A DNA stretch of 64,000 nt from Clostridia bacterium (GTDB lineage Bacteria > Bacillota > Clostridia > Oscillospirales > CAG-272), in assembly GCA_017472285.1 (NCBI GenBank), contig JAFUQQ010000034.1, positions 1 to 64,000 on the forward strand, given 5' to 3'. Shown here piece by piece: positions 52,778-60,940 of this stretch. Below the pieces are notes generated by a model. It made no database searches, was not told where the DNA came from, and was given only the letters and a program-made list of their open reading frames with translations. Every line of letters starts with the position of its first letter. Positions within the stretch are counted from its first letter, which is position 1. Both the position numbers and the translations under genes were made by a program.

Positions 52778-53361
52778 TGAATACGATTTCAACAACACTG
52801 ACAACCACCGCTGTATTTTCCGATGATGGCAAAAAACGTTATCTTCTCAAAAAAGTTTGGGATAGTCAAAAACCAAGTCTTGCAATCATTATGCTTGTAC
52901 CCAGTGAAGCATCGGGAATTGAACTTGATACCACAACCTTACTCGTTTTGAATAATGCTTCCCGTTTAGGTTATGGCAGTATCCATATTCTTAATCTTTT
53001 CGCAACACTTGGCGATTTTAATTTGAAATCAGCAGAAGATACTGACAAAGAAAATCTTGAAATGATCGTTAAAACGGCAAAAGAAGTCGATACTCTGATC
53101 TATGCCGCAGGTGTAGGCAAAGCTACCAATAAAAGCTTTATCAAACGGCAAAATCAGATTTTAGAATCATTGATTCCGTATACCAACAAATTGAAGTGCT
53201 TATCAAGTAAAGATGGTACTTCCCGTTTTCAACATCCCTTATCTCCATCTGTCCGTACTTGGTATTTATCAGATATGACAATCAAGGAATTATTGAAAAG
53301 TGATGCGATCACTACCATTGAAAATCCACTCAAAAAAAGAAAAACTTCCGCAAAAAAGTAA
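52777..53361 (+). CDS. DUF1643 family protein
   Basis: 194 residues. Seen: AVFSDDGKKRYLLKKVWD, IIMLVPSEASGIELDTTT, and GYGSIHILNLFATLGDF, the conserved start of DUF1643 proteins. Known: the family is common in phages, plasmids and islands, with no agreed function. A terminator follows. Confidence 0.88.
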   Translation: MNTISTTLTTTAVFSDDGKKRYLLKKVWDSQKPSLAIIMLVPSEASGIELDTTTLLVLNNASRLGYGSIHILNLFATLGDFNLKSAEDTDKENLEMIVKTAKEVDTLIYAAGVGKATNKSFIKRQNQILESLIPYTNKLKCLSSKDGTSRFQHPLSPSVRTWYLSDMTIKELLKSDAITTIENPLKKRKTSAKK

Positions 53362-53369
53362 AGAAAAAG

Positions 53370-53401
53370 CTCCTCACAGTTTTTGGGCTGTGAGGAGTTT
53401 T
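53370..53401 (+). terminator. Terminator after the DUF1643 gene
   Basis: CTCCTCACAG and CTGTGAGGAG form a 10-bp perfect stem with an 8-nt loop, then TTTTCAC. Confidence 0.85.
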
Positions 53402-53444
53402 CACTCAGGAACATAGAAAACCATAGGGGTTTGTGTGTTCCTTT

Positions 53445-53600
53445 TTATTTAGTTGCTTGAACCAATTTGAAAAAAGTGCAATTACATTTTCTACAAGGAG
53501 GACATCTATCGCCCTTCACACAAGTAACCTTATTTCTGCACATAATGCATTCATAGATTCCTGATTGAGGCACTTTATTGCCTGTACCGATTACTGACAT
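53445..53600 (-). CDS. 51-residue Cys-rich zinc-ribbon-like protein
   Basis: A short gene starting at ATG 53600 with AAAGGATTTTGATTAA upstream. Seen: eight cysteines in IYECIMCRNKVTCVKG and DRCPPCRKCNCTFFK, spaced as Cys-x2-Cys and Cys-x2-Cys pairs of a zinc ribbon, after a PQSGIYEC lead-in common in such mini-proteins. It lies 26 nt after the next upstream gene in a four-gene minus-strand run. Function unknown. Confidence 0.82.
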   Translation of the reverse strand: MSVIGTGNKVPQSGIYECIMCRNKVTCVKGDRCPPCRKCNCTFFKLVQATK

Positions 53601-53626
53601 TTAATCAAAATCCTTTCTCGAAATAA

Positions 53627-54160
53627 TTAAAAACCATCTGTTACATCAACACTTGTAACATAGCCCAATGTATCTTCAAGGAAAAGATAAGACAAGTCTT
53701 CGTGTCCTACTATATTGCCATTTCTATCATAGACAAATACTTTGAACGAACCGTAATGAGTAGCACCAGAAGAACTATTTAACAATTTCCACTTTCCGCC
53801 TACTTTTTTTACATAGCCATCAACGCTTAGACAGCTTTCGTCATCGTTAAGTATGACCATTTCTTTTGCTATATTGCCAGAGTAGGCAAAATTTTCACCG
53901 ATCCATTTTCGAAAAGATTTACGAAGTAAGCCACGTGGTGTATACTGAGATGTGCCTTCGTGGGGAAGTTCCAATTCTTTTGAAACATTCATTTCAATGG
54001 TTTCAAGATGGTTTCCCGGACCTTTCACACGTGCTGTTCCTCTCCAGGTAGAGCCGATTTCAAATAATTCAAAAGTTTCACATTTTGCCGTATACCGCTT
54101 GTCTCCCTGTAATTCGCCAAAAACATCAGCAACCTCAAACAAGAAATCAAATAATCCCAC
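53627..54160 (-). CDS. Hypothetical protein of the element, 177 aa
   Basis: Not recognised. Starts with GTG (54160), giving MGLFDFLFEVADVFGELQG after GAGGTG with good spacing; beta-rich with FELFEIGSTWRGTARVKG and KVFVYDRNGNIVGHEDL. It lacks membrane segments. It sits 13 nt after the 161-aa gene and before the Cys-rich mini-protein, so it is part of one operon headed by the Mor-type regulator. Confidence 0.78.
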   Translation of the reverse strand: MGLFDFLFEVADVFGELQGDKRYTAKCETFELFEIGSTWRGTARVKGPGNHLETIEMNVSKELELPHEGTSQYTPRGLLRKSFRKWIGENFAYSGNIAKEMVILNDDESCLSVDGYVKKVGGKWKLLNSSSGATHYGSFKVFVYDRNGNIVGHEDLSYLFLEDTLGYVTSVDVTDGF

Positions 54161-54172
54161 AGCAACCACCTC

Positions 54173-54658
54173 TTACATTAAGTATTTTTCAATAACATCT
54201 TTCTTGCTTCTTACAGTTCCATCATATAATGTATTAGTCTCTATATAATCAGGATAGTTCAACATTCCAAAATAACAGAAAAAATTACCTATTTCACAAA
54301 CTTTATCCGTACTACCATTTTGAATATCTTCTCTAACCCGATCTATAAGTTTTTTATCGTTATAGATAGTATAAAAATCATACAACTGATTCGTTTTTGT
54401 TGTTTCTCTGCCATCATCATCAGTTTTTTTAATTTTTTGAATACTACCCTTAACCTTTAAAATCCAGCAACAATAGCTTTCTTCTGTATAAGTTACTATT
54501 GTATCAGAATAATTAAGTCGAGCAAAAAAACCGCTTGGTTTAGGTTGAGGATTCTTTTTCGTATGCTTTACTGAAAAAGTAACCTTTTTTTCTTCAAGAC
54601 CTACTACATCATCTGCATGAATAATATCACCATCGAATAGTAAAATCTCACTTGCCAT
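54173..54658 (-). CDS. Hypothetical protein of the element, 161 aa
   Basis: Not recognised. Seen: an N-terminal part like a small beta-barrel (ILLFDGDIIHADDVVGLEEK), a Cys pair in ESYCCWILKVKGSIQKIKK and a helical C-terminus. ATG 54658 follows AAAGGTG. Located between the Mor-type regulator and the 177-aa protein; as unknown cargo of an island it is a candidate for a fitness or defence role, but nothing in it shows that. Confidence 0.75.
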   Translation of the reverse strand: MASEILLFDGDIIHADDVVGLEEKKVTFSVKHTKKNPQPKPSGFFARLNYSDTIVTYTEESYCCWILKVKGSIQKIKKTDDDGRETTKTNQLYDFYTIYNDKKLIDRVREDIQNGSTDKVCEIGNFFCYFGMLNYPDYIETNTLYDGTVRSKKDVIEKYLM

Positions 54659-54697
54659 TTTATTCACACCTTTCTTCTTCGTTAATTATTTTTAGAT

Positions 54698-54958
54698 TTA
54701 CTCCTCCAAACTATCTTTAATCATCCTTCTGACCGTTTTTTCAGAGTAACCGTATTTTTTTGCAAGTTCACGAATATTTGTGCCATCATATTCTTTAATG
54801 ACATTCGTTTGTAACCGTCTTGCATTAAACAAATGGATAGGGAATGTAATCTGTTGACCCTTATACATTTGATAGATAGCGATTGCTGTATCCATTCCTA
54901 ATGCTGCACCTATCTCACGGTAGACATCATTAAAAAGTTCAGATTCATTGGTATCCAT
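54698..54958 (-). CDS. Mor-type transcription activator family protein
   Basis: 86 residues. Seen: LFNDVYREIGAALGMDTAIAIYQMYKGQQ (read as the Mor dimerisation part) and the helix-turn-helix IRELAKKYGYSEKTVRRMI. Known: Mor/C proteins activate phage Mu middle and late genes; short homologues are frequent on islands. ATG 54958 follows AAAGGATG. It heads the minus-strand cargo operon and probably controls it or a helper-phage response. Confidence 0.87.
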   Translation of the reverse strand: MDTNESELFNDVYREIGAALGMDTAIAIYQMYKGQQITFPIHLFNARRLQTNVIKEYDGTNIRELAKKYGYSEKTVRRMIKDSLEE

Positions 54959-55380
54959 TTGAAGCACATCCTTTCTATTATTGATTTTAACAAATTCTGA
55001 CAAACCTCGCAAGTCCCGCAGTCCTTGCGTTTGTCCCAACAAAAACAAAAATTCCTCATTCTTCTTTACAGAGAGAGAATGAGGAATCTGCTGTTTTTTT
55101 ATGTTATTTTTATTTTTTTGCAACGATTGCAGAACAAGCGGGATTTTGGGGTTTTCAGGATTTTAAGATGTTTTTTGCTTGGATTTTCTCAGGATTTCAG
55201 GCAATGGTTTTACCCCAAAACTGTGGGAAATTTTATGGCAAATCCCGTTTGAGTGCAGAAAAAAGACAGCTTTATTTCGTGTTGTTTTTAGAGAGAAGTC
55301 GTCATCTGGTCGGCACAGACGTCAAAGAAATTCTCGAAACTCCTTGCCAGCGCTGGATTTTCTGACATTCTTTTCCATTT
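54959..55380. other. Non-coding right end of the element
   Basis: 422 nt with no convincing gene. It contains a hairpin TTCCTCATTCT/AGAATGAGGAA (about 55052-55083), likely near the cargo promoter, and otherwise G/T-rich sequence up to attR. Confidence 0.5.
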
Positions 55381-55428
55381 CTCATAACCCGAAGGTCGCG
55401 TGGTTCAAATCCCGTCTCCGCAACCAAA
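55381..55428 (+). repeat. Attachment site attR (48-bp direct repeat)
   Basis: An exact copy of the tRNA-fMet 3' half (48335-48382), lacking the 5' half, so it is not a tRNA gene. Confidence 0.93.
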
Positions 55429-55436
55429 AAGAAAAG

Positions 55437-55468
55437 TCGCGTACGAAAGTACGCGATTTTTGTTTTTG
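55437..55468 (+). terminator. Displaced native terminator of the tRNA pair
   Basis: TCGCGTAC pairs with GTACGCGA around GAAA, followed by TTTTTGTTTTTG. It lies 9 nt after attR, where the tRNA terminator would have been before integration. Confidence 0.85.
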
Positions 55469-55480
55469 TACTATTCATTA

Positions 55481-55540
55481 TTCAATATTCATTATTCATT
55501 TTATCTTCGCGACTTTTCTTAATGAATAATGAATATTGAA
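55481..55540. repeat. Perfect 20-bp inverted repeat of ATTCATT type
   Basis: Arms 55481-55500 and 55521-55540 are exact complements built from TTCATTATTCA units, with a 20-nt centre. Further partial units follow to 55565. It resembles a small non-coding mobile or regulatory repeat and lies just outside attR. Confidence 0.8.
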
Positions 55541-55699
55541 GTCGCTTCGCTGATGAATAATTGAAGTAACTGATCTTCTATTGACAGGTAATGCCGTTTC
55601 CGTAGTCAAAAAATCTAAAAACCAGAAAGGCAGTAAAGTGATGAAAAAAGATTACGATAAATATATCTCTCCGCAAAATAATCCAAAAATCAATGATAA

Positions 55700-56023
55700 A
55701 TGTCTGATACATCTGCTTTCAAACAGTTTTTTATCATCAATCTGATCGTTTTTGCGATCTTATTGCCGGATATCCGCATATGGACTTTAGAAATTGCCCT
55801 TGTTTTCTTGGGCTATACCATTGTTCTGTTTTTCGATAAAAGAAAAAGCGAATGGACTTTGGGAAGTATTATTTTGCGTATTATCATTTTTTTGACGGTT
55901 TCCATCGGTTATATATTTGCATTTAAACTGTATTTTTGTTTGATCGTGATCGGTACAGAAATCACGATTTCCGGTTTGATATTTTATATTTGCAATTTGC
56001 TAAAAGATAAAATTTCAAAATAA
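55700..56023 (+). CDS. Small membrane protein, possibly frameshifted at its start
   Basis: 107 residues with three or four membrane segments (FFIINLIVFAILL, IALVFLGYTIVLFF, SIILRIIIFLTVSIGYIFAF). The ATG at 55700 has no ribosome site. An ATG at 55641 with AAAGG upstream opens a frame (KKDYDKYISPQNNPKIND) that would join this one if one A were restored in the AAA before ATGTCT. Function unknown. Confidence 0.6.
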   Translation: MSDTSAFKQFFIINLIVFAILLPDIRIWTLEIALVFLGYTIVLFFDKRKSEWTLGSIILRIIIFLTVSIGYIFAFKLYFCLIVIGTEITISGLIFYICNLLKDKISK

Positions 56024-56138
56024 CCATAAATTTTGGACCAACTGAGTCATTTTTATACCACTCGAGTCAAAACGCTTGTATTTTGAAAAAATATCTGTTA
56101 TACTGTAAGCGAAATAAAACAAGAAGGAAGGAAAACGC

Positions 56139-56603
56139 ATGAAAAACTTTACTCCCGAAATGATCGAAAAAGCAAGAGCAATCGGCTCTGTACGAGAACT
56201 TCTGACATTGGCAAAAGAAAACAACATTGAAATGACCGAAGAAGAAGCAAATGCTTATTATCTGCAGCTCAACCGCACGATGCGCGAGCTTTCCGATGAC
56301 GAACTGAACGACGTATCCGGCGGCGGTTGTTACGGTTCGGGCGGAAGATTGATCGTTACGATCTTACATTCTTGTGATGACTGGACCTGTGCTCGATGCG
56401 GACGTGAATTTACCAAAGTAAAAGTCCGTGATTGGCAATATCCTGCTGACCACCCGAATGCATATACATGGGGGTTGGCTCATCCCCGTATGAACCATTG
56501 TGACTTCGTGATGGATGAAGATGCGTGGGTATGCAAAAATTGCAAACATATGTCTTATGAAAGCGGCATCTGGTACTGCAATCATCCAAACCACCGCAAA
56601 TAA
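56139..56603 (+). CDS. Nif11-type leader peptide with a Cys-rich core
   Basis: 154 residues. Seen: a leader of about 64 residues with SVRELLTLAKENNIEMTEEE and ELSDDELNDVSGG ending in a double-Gly site, as in Nif11/nitrile-hydratase-type RiPP precursors, then a core with HSCDDWTCARCGREF and CKNCKHMSYESGIWYC, two Cys-x2-Cys pairs suggesting zinc ribbons. AAGGAAGG precedes the ATG. No lanthionine synthetase, radical SAM maturase or peptidase-transporter is adjacent; an MFS gene follows after a terminator. Confidence 0.8.
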   Translation: MKNFTPEMIEKARAIGSVRELLTLAKENNIEMTEEEANAYYLQLNRTMRELSDDELNDVSGGGCYGSGGRLIVTILHSCDDWTCARCGREFTKVKVRDWQYPADHPNAYTWGLAHPRMNHCDFVMDEDAWVCKNCKHMSYESGIWYCNHPNHRK

Positions 56604-56618
56604 TCATTGAGAAATCAT

Positions 56619-56655
56619 CGGAGACTTTTCCATTGGAGAAGTCTCCATTATTATT
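56619..56655 (+). terminator. Terminator after the Nif11-type gene
   Basis: GGAGACTTTTCC pairs with GGAGAAGTCTCC (one mismatch or G-T) over a short loop, then ATTATTATTTTAT. Confidence 0.75.
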
Positions 56656-56671
56656 TTATAAAGGATTTTCA

Positions 56672-56700
56672 TTGACAACGTATGCGGAAATTGTTATAAT
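56672..56700 (+). promoter_or_regulatory. Consensus sigma-A promoter of the MFS gene
   Basis: TTGACA (56672-56677), a 17-nt spacer and TATAAT (56695-56700), 34 nt before the ATG. Confidence 0.9.
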
Positions 56701-56734
56701 ATGTTCATCAAAATACAGAAAGCGTGGCAATATC

Positions 56735-57976
56735 ATGAACAACAAAATCAAAAGATTGAAATATGCCTGTTACAGTGCAAACGTAACGATGTCTGTGGTC
56801 GGAAATCTTTCCCCCGTTCTGTTTCTTACGTTTCGTTCCTTATACGGAATATCCTATTCATTGTTGGGACTTCTTGTCCTCATCAATTTTGTGACACAAT
56901 TGATCGTTGATCTGATTTTTTCATTCTTTTCACATAAATTCAATATCTCCAAAACGGTAAAATCCATTCCGTTGATCTCGGTTTGCGGTTTTCTCATCTA
57001 TGCCCTTTGGCCGTATTTTCTGCCCGATCTGGTTTATACGGGTCTTGTGATCGGAACGATCGTATTTTCTTCTGCCAGCGGACTTTGCGAAGTTTTGATC
57101 AGTCCCGTGATCGCGGCAATTCCCTCTGATGATCCCGACAGAGAAATGAGTAAGCTTCATTCAGTCTATGCTTGGGGCGTTGTTTTCGTGATCGTTGTCA
57201 GCACGGTATTTTTACTTTTGGCGGGAAATGAAAATTGGCAATGGCTTGCCCTCGGTTTTATGCTCATTCCTCTGATTTCAGCTTTTCTTTTCGCAAAGAG
57301 CGAGATTCCGCATATGGAAACACCGACACAGACCGCCGGCGCATGGAAATTGCTTTGTAATAAAGGTGTATGGCTTTGTGTATTTGCGATCTTTCTCGGC
57401 GGCGCGGCTGAATGTACAATGGCGCAATGGAGTTCGGGTTATCTGGAGCAAGCCTTGGGAATCCCGAAGCTTTGGGGTGATCTTTTCGGTGTCGCGGTGT
57501 TTTCCGTCATGCTTGGTTTGGGACGTTCTCTCTATGCGAAGATCGGAAAAAATATCGGAAAAGTTCTCACACTTGGTGCTGTCGGTGCAACGCTCTGCTA
57601 TTTCACAGCGTCTGTTTCAAGCATCTCTTGGATTGGTCTTATCGCTTGTGCATTCACAGGCTTTTGCGTTTCCATGCTCTGGCCCGGAAACCTTGTCGTT
57701 GCTTCGGACAGATTTCCAAAAGGCGGTGTCTTTATCTATGCGATGATGGCGGCGGGCGGCGATCTCGGCGCATCGGTTGCGCCGCAGCTTGTAGGAATGA
57801 TTACGGATGCTGTCATAGCCAATCCTGACGCGATCGACCTTGCCACAAAGCTTGCCCTTACACCCGAACAGTTAGGCATGAAAATGGGTATGCTCTGCGG
57901 TATGGTCTTCCCTCTCATCGGTATTTTTATTTATCTTTTCATCTGGAAAAACAAACGCAAAACTTCAGAATCCTGA
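56735..57976 (+). CDS. Major facilitator superfamily transporter
   Basis: 413 residues with 12 predicted membrane segments. Seen: GNLSPVLFLTFRSLYGISYSLLG near the N-terminus, a central loop around 190-205, and a second half beginning WKLLCNKGVWLCVFAIF. The form resembles sugar or FucP-like MFS proteins. The downstream gene encodes a sugar-phosphate isomerase-like protein 23 nt later, suggesting import and processing of a sugar or polyol. The ribosome site is weak (GTGG). Confidence 0.85.
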   Translation: MNNKIKRLKYACYSANVTMSVVGNLSPVLFLTFRSLYGISYSLLGLLVLINFVTQLIVDLIFSFFSHKFNISKTVKSIPLISVCGFLIYALWPYFLPDLVYTGLVIGTIVFSSASGLCEVLISPVIAAIPSDDPDREMSKLHSVYAWGVVFVIVVSTVFLLLAGNENWQWLALGFMLIPLISAFLFAKSEIPHMETPTQTAGAWKLLCNKGVWLCVFAIFLGGAAECTMAQWSSGYLEQALGIPKLWGDLFGVAVFSVMLGLGRSLYAKIGKNIGKVLTLGAVGATLCYFTASVSSISWIGLIACAFTGFCVSMLWPGNLVVASDRFPKGGVFIYAMMAAGGDLGASVAPQLVGMITDAVIANPDAIDLATKLALTPEQLGMKMGMLCGMVFPLIGIFIYLFIWKNKRKTSES

Positions 57977-57999
57977 CATACAGAAACGGAGGAATTTCC

Positions 58000-58896
58000 A
58001 TGAAACTTGCAACCACAACGGGCGATTTTTTTGCCTACACAAATTCTCAAGCAGAATCTCTCACACATATCCGCAAAGCAGGATTTCGCTATGCAGACTA
58101 TAATTTCGGTTCTGATCATAATTTAAAAAACGGCGTTTATTCCGATGATTATGAAAATTATTTTGCACAGATTCGGGAAACGACCGAAAAATTGGATATC
58201 AAACTGATCCAAGCACACGCACCGATGGGCAAACCCTTAACGGACGGCGGACTTTTGCTTACCGATACGCTTCGCTGTGTGGATGCCTGCGGCGCATGGA
58301 ATATCCCCAATCTCGTCGTACACAGCGGCTATACACGCAGACTTTCCCCCGAACAAACCTTTGAAGAAAACAAGAAATTTTTCATGCCTTTGCTGGAACG
58401 TGCGGAAAGATACGGCGTAAATATCCTCGTTGAAAATTTCAATAAAATGTGTGTGGACGGTCTTTATTGGATCGATAACGCACCCGATCTGCTCCGCATG
58501 ATCGAATGTGTGGACCATCCGTTATTTCATGCCGTTTGGGATACGGGTCATGCCAATATGCAGGAGATGCCGCAGGATGAAGCACTCCGTATGCTTGGCG
58601 ATCACGTCCGTGCATTGCATATTCAAGATAATATGGAAGATCAGGACAGCCATCTCGTTCCGTTTCTCGGAACGATGAATATGGATGCGGTGATGACGGG
58701 GCTTCTCGACATCGGATATAACGGCTATTTTACTTTTGAGGTCGGAAGTTTCTTTACGCCTGCCGAAAAAAGACGGCAGTATACCCGCGATACCCGTCTG
58801 GCAACAGTGCCTATCGAGCTGCGCGATGCCTTTGAACGCTATCTTTATGAGCTTGGAAAATGCATCCTTGAAAAATACGATTGCTTTGAAGAATGA
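58000..58896 (+). CDS. TIM-barrel sugar phosphate isomerase/epimerase family protein
   Basis: 298 residues. Seen: an AP-endonuclease-2-type barrel with KLIQAHAPMG, NLVVHSGYTRRLSPEQTFEEN, VNILVENFN, HAVWDTGHANM, ALHIQDNMEDQDSHLVPF and GYFTFEVG, supplying His, Glu and Asp metal ligands. Substrate unknown. GGAGGAATTTCC precedes the ATG. Likely cotranscribed with the MFS gene. Confidence 0.88.
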   Translation: MKLATTTGDFFAYTNSQAESLTHIRKAGFRYADYNFGSDHNLKNGVYSDDYENYFAQIRETTEKLDIKLIQAHAPMGKPLTDGGLLLTDTLRCVDACGAWNIPNLVVHSGYTRRLSPEQTFEENKKFFMPLLERAERYGVNILVENFNKMCVDGLYWIDNAPDLLRMIECVDHPLFHAVWDTGHANMQEMPQDEALRMLGDHVRALHIQDNMEDQDSHLVPFLGTMNMDAVMTGLLDIGYNGYFTFEVGSFFTPAEKRRQYTRDTRLATVPIELRDAFERYLYELGKCILEKYDCFEE

Positions 58897-58910
58897 AGGA
58901 GAGTATCTCT

Positions 58911-59333
58911 ATGTATAAAGCCAAAATGATGATCGTGATGCGCCGTGACCTCAAAATGCGCAAAGGCAAGATCGCCGCACAAGCGGGACACGCTTGTATC
59001 GACGCGATATTGACCGCGCTGAAAAAAGAAGACCGTCTGAATGATCTTGAAATGACAGACGATGGCATGGACTTGCACACCGAAAATCCGGATGAAACAC
59101 CTTTGACAGAATGGTTTCATTACGGTTGCGCGAAAATATGCGTATATGTTGATTCCGAAGAAGAATTATTGGCGATCGCGGAAAAAGCAAACGAAAAAAA
59201 TATCATTGCCTCCGTCATCACCGATGCAGGTATGACGGAATTTCACGGTATTCCGACGAAAACCTGTCTTGCGCTTGAACCTCTGCCTGCTGAAATTGCC
59301 GATGAACTCACGGGAAAACTGCCGTTATATTAA
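58911..59333 (+). CDS. PTH2-type aminoacyl/peptidyl-tRNA hydrolase family protein
   Basis: 140 residues. Seen: IVMRRDLKMRKGKIAAQAGHA, the PTH2 active-site region (here split for quoting: RRDLKMRKGK and AAQAGHA), KICVYVDSEEELL, SVITDAGMTEF, and the closing TCLALEPLPAEIADELTG. Known: PTH2 is the standard peptidyl-tRNA hydrolase of archaea and eukaryotes and is patchy in bacteria, where Pth1 usually does the job. AAGGAG supports ATG 58911. It starts 14 nt after the isomerase gene. Confidence 0.88.
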   Translation: MYKAKMMIVMRRDLKMRKGKIAAQAGHACIDAILTALKKEDRLNDLEMTDDGMDLHTENPDETPLTEWFHYGCAKICVYVDSEEELLAIAEKANEKNIIASVITDAGMTEFHGIPTKTCLALEPLPAEIADELTGKLPLY

Positions 59334-59353
59334 AATTTATTCCAAAAATTCTC

Positions 59354-59382
59354 TTGAAAAATCCTCCGCAAAGTGATATGAT
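59354..59382 (+). promoter_or_regulatory. Promoter of the DUF554 gene
   Basis: TTGAAA (59354-59359), a 17-nt spacer and TATGAT (59377-59382), 33 nt before the ATG. Confidence 0.75.
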
Positions 59383-59415
59383 TAACAGCATATCAAACAC
59401 AACGGAGGATTTTTT

Positions 59416-60138
59416 ATGCCCGGAATCGGAACAATCATCAATTGCCTCGGTATTCTGTCAGGAGGAATCATCGGTCTTATTTTTGGGCGTTTCATGAAAG
59501 AAAATATACAGGATGCGCTTACCAAGGTCTGTGGTATCAGTACGCTTTTTATTGCCATATCAGGTGCGCTTGAAAAAATGCTGACCGTCAGTAAAAATGG
59601 TGCTATCGGAAGCGGCGGTTCGATGTTGATCGTCATTTGTCTTGCTTTGGGTACGCTCGTCGGTGAACTGATCGATATTGAAAAAGGATTTGAATGTTTT
59701 GGCGAATGGCTCAAAAAGAAAACGGGAAATGCCAAAGACAAGAGCTTTGTGGAGGCGTTTGTAACAGCTTCTCTGACGGTCTGTATCGGCGCAATGGCAA
59801 TCGTCGGTTCGATTCAGGACGGTATTGAAAAAGATCCGTCCATCCTGATGACGAAAGCGATTCTTGACCTGATTATCATTGCCGTTATGACTTGCGCGAT
59901 GGGAAAAGGCTGTATCTTCTCATTGATTCCCGTCGCTGTTCTGCAAGGCAGTATCACGCTTCTTGCAAGTCTTTTAAGTCCTCTGATGACGGATGAGGCA
60001 CTCGCCAATCTCTCACTTGTCGGCTCGGTACTGATCTTTTGTGTCGGTGTCAATCTCGTTTGGGGTAAAAAGATTCGCGTTGCCAATATGCTTCCCGCAA
60101 TCCTCCTTGCTGTCATCGCCGCATTTCTACCGATATAA
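59416..60138 (+). CDS. DUF554 family membrane protein
   Basis: 240 residues with about seven membrane segments. Seen: PGIGTIINCLGILSGGIIGL at the start, LGTLVGELIDIEKGFE and FVEAFVTASLTVCIGAMAIVGS, the conserved YqgA/DUF554 pattern. Transport function is suspected but unproven. CGGAGG precedes the ATG. Confidence 0.9.
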   Translation: MPGIGTIINCLGILSGGIIGLIFGRFMKENIQDALTKVCGISTLFIAISGALEKMLTVSKNGAIGSGGSMLIVICLALGTLVGELIDIEKGFECFGEWLKKKTGNAKDKSFVEAFVTASLTVCIGAMAIVGSIQDGIEKDPSILMTKAILDLIIIAVMTCAMGKGCIFSLIPVAVLQGSITLLASLLSPLMTDEALANLSLVGSVLIFCVGVNLVWGKKIRVANMLPAILLAVIAAFLPI

Positions 60139-60242
60139 ATATTTTTATACTTCTGTTATTTTTGACGGTTGCTATTTTCCTTGATATATGTTATAATAAG
60201 AATGAATCTACGATTGATGAAATCATATAAGGAGGATACCCT

Positions 60243-60929
60243 ATGCGAATCATCTTTGTACGCCACGGACATCCCAATTACAGATTGGATTGCCTAACCG
60301 AAATCGGTCATCTGCAAGGAAATGCCGTTGCAGAACGTCTTGCTCATGAAAAGATCGACAGAATTTGTTCTTCCTCTTGTGGACGGGCAAGAGAAACCGC
60401 AGAACATATCGCAAAAAAACATGATCTTCCCGTTATCACATATGATTTCATGCGTGAGATCGGTTGGGGTTCTGTTGACGGTACACCGCTCTTTCAGAAC
60501 GGACATCCTTGGTTTATCATCGATGCCATGATCGAAAACGGTGAAAATCTCCATGATCCCGATTGGGAAAAGAATGAATATTTTCGCAACAATGAAGTCA
60601 CGTTTCACGTCAAAAGAGTCACAAAAGGCTTTGACGAATGGCTTTCATCCCTTGGCTATCAGCGCGACGGCAATTATTACCGTGTCATAGAGAAGAATAC
60701 GGAAAACGTCATCATGACGAGCCATGGCGGTGCTTCCTGTGCCGCACTTGCCCATCTCTTTTCCGTACCTTTTCCGCTTGCAACGGCAATGTTCAGTGCC
60801 AATTATACGGGTATCACCATCGTGACGCTGAACGGTGAAACCGGTCAGCTTACACTTCCCCGTTTTGAACTCATGAATGATGCCAAACATATCGAGGGCA
60901 TCGAAGCCGTACAATATTTCGGGAAATAA
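60243..60929 (+). CDS. Histidine phosphatase family protein
   Basis: 228 residues. Seen: the catalytic RHG in IIFVRHGHPNYRLDCLTEIG, CSSSCGRARETAEHIAKKH, and the second catalytic His in IMTSHGGASCAALAHLF. Related to phosphoglycerate-mutase-type phosphatases such as CobC; the substrate is unknown. AAGGAGG precedes the ATG; a terminator follows. Confidence 0.9.
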   Translation: MRIIFVRHGHPNYRLDCLTEIGHLQGNAVAERLAHEKIDRICSSSCGRARETAEHIAKKHDLPVITYDFMREIGWGSVDGTPLFQNGHPWFIIDAMIENGENLHDPDWEKNEYFRNNEVTFHVKRVTKGFDEWLSSLGYQRDGNYYRVIEKNTENVIMTSHGGASCAALAHLFSVPFPLATAMFSANYTGITIVTLNGETGQLTLPRFELMNDAKHIEGIEAVQYFGK

Positions 60930-60940
60930 TATATTTCTGC

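Noticed and set aside
55381-55428. A possible second tRNA-Met near 55381
   Set aside because: Only the 3' half of tRNA-fMet is present; there is no acceptor 5' strand or D-arm. It is the attR repeat.
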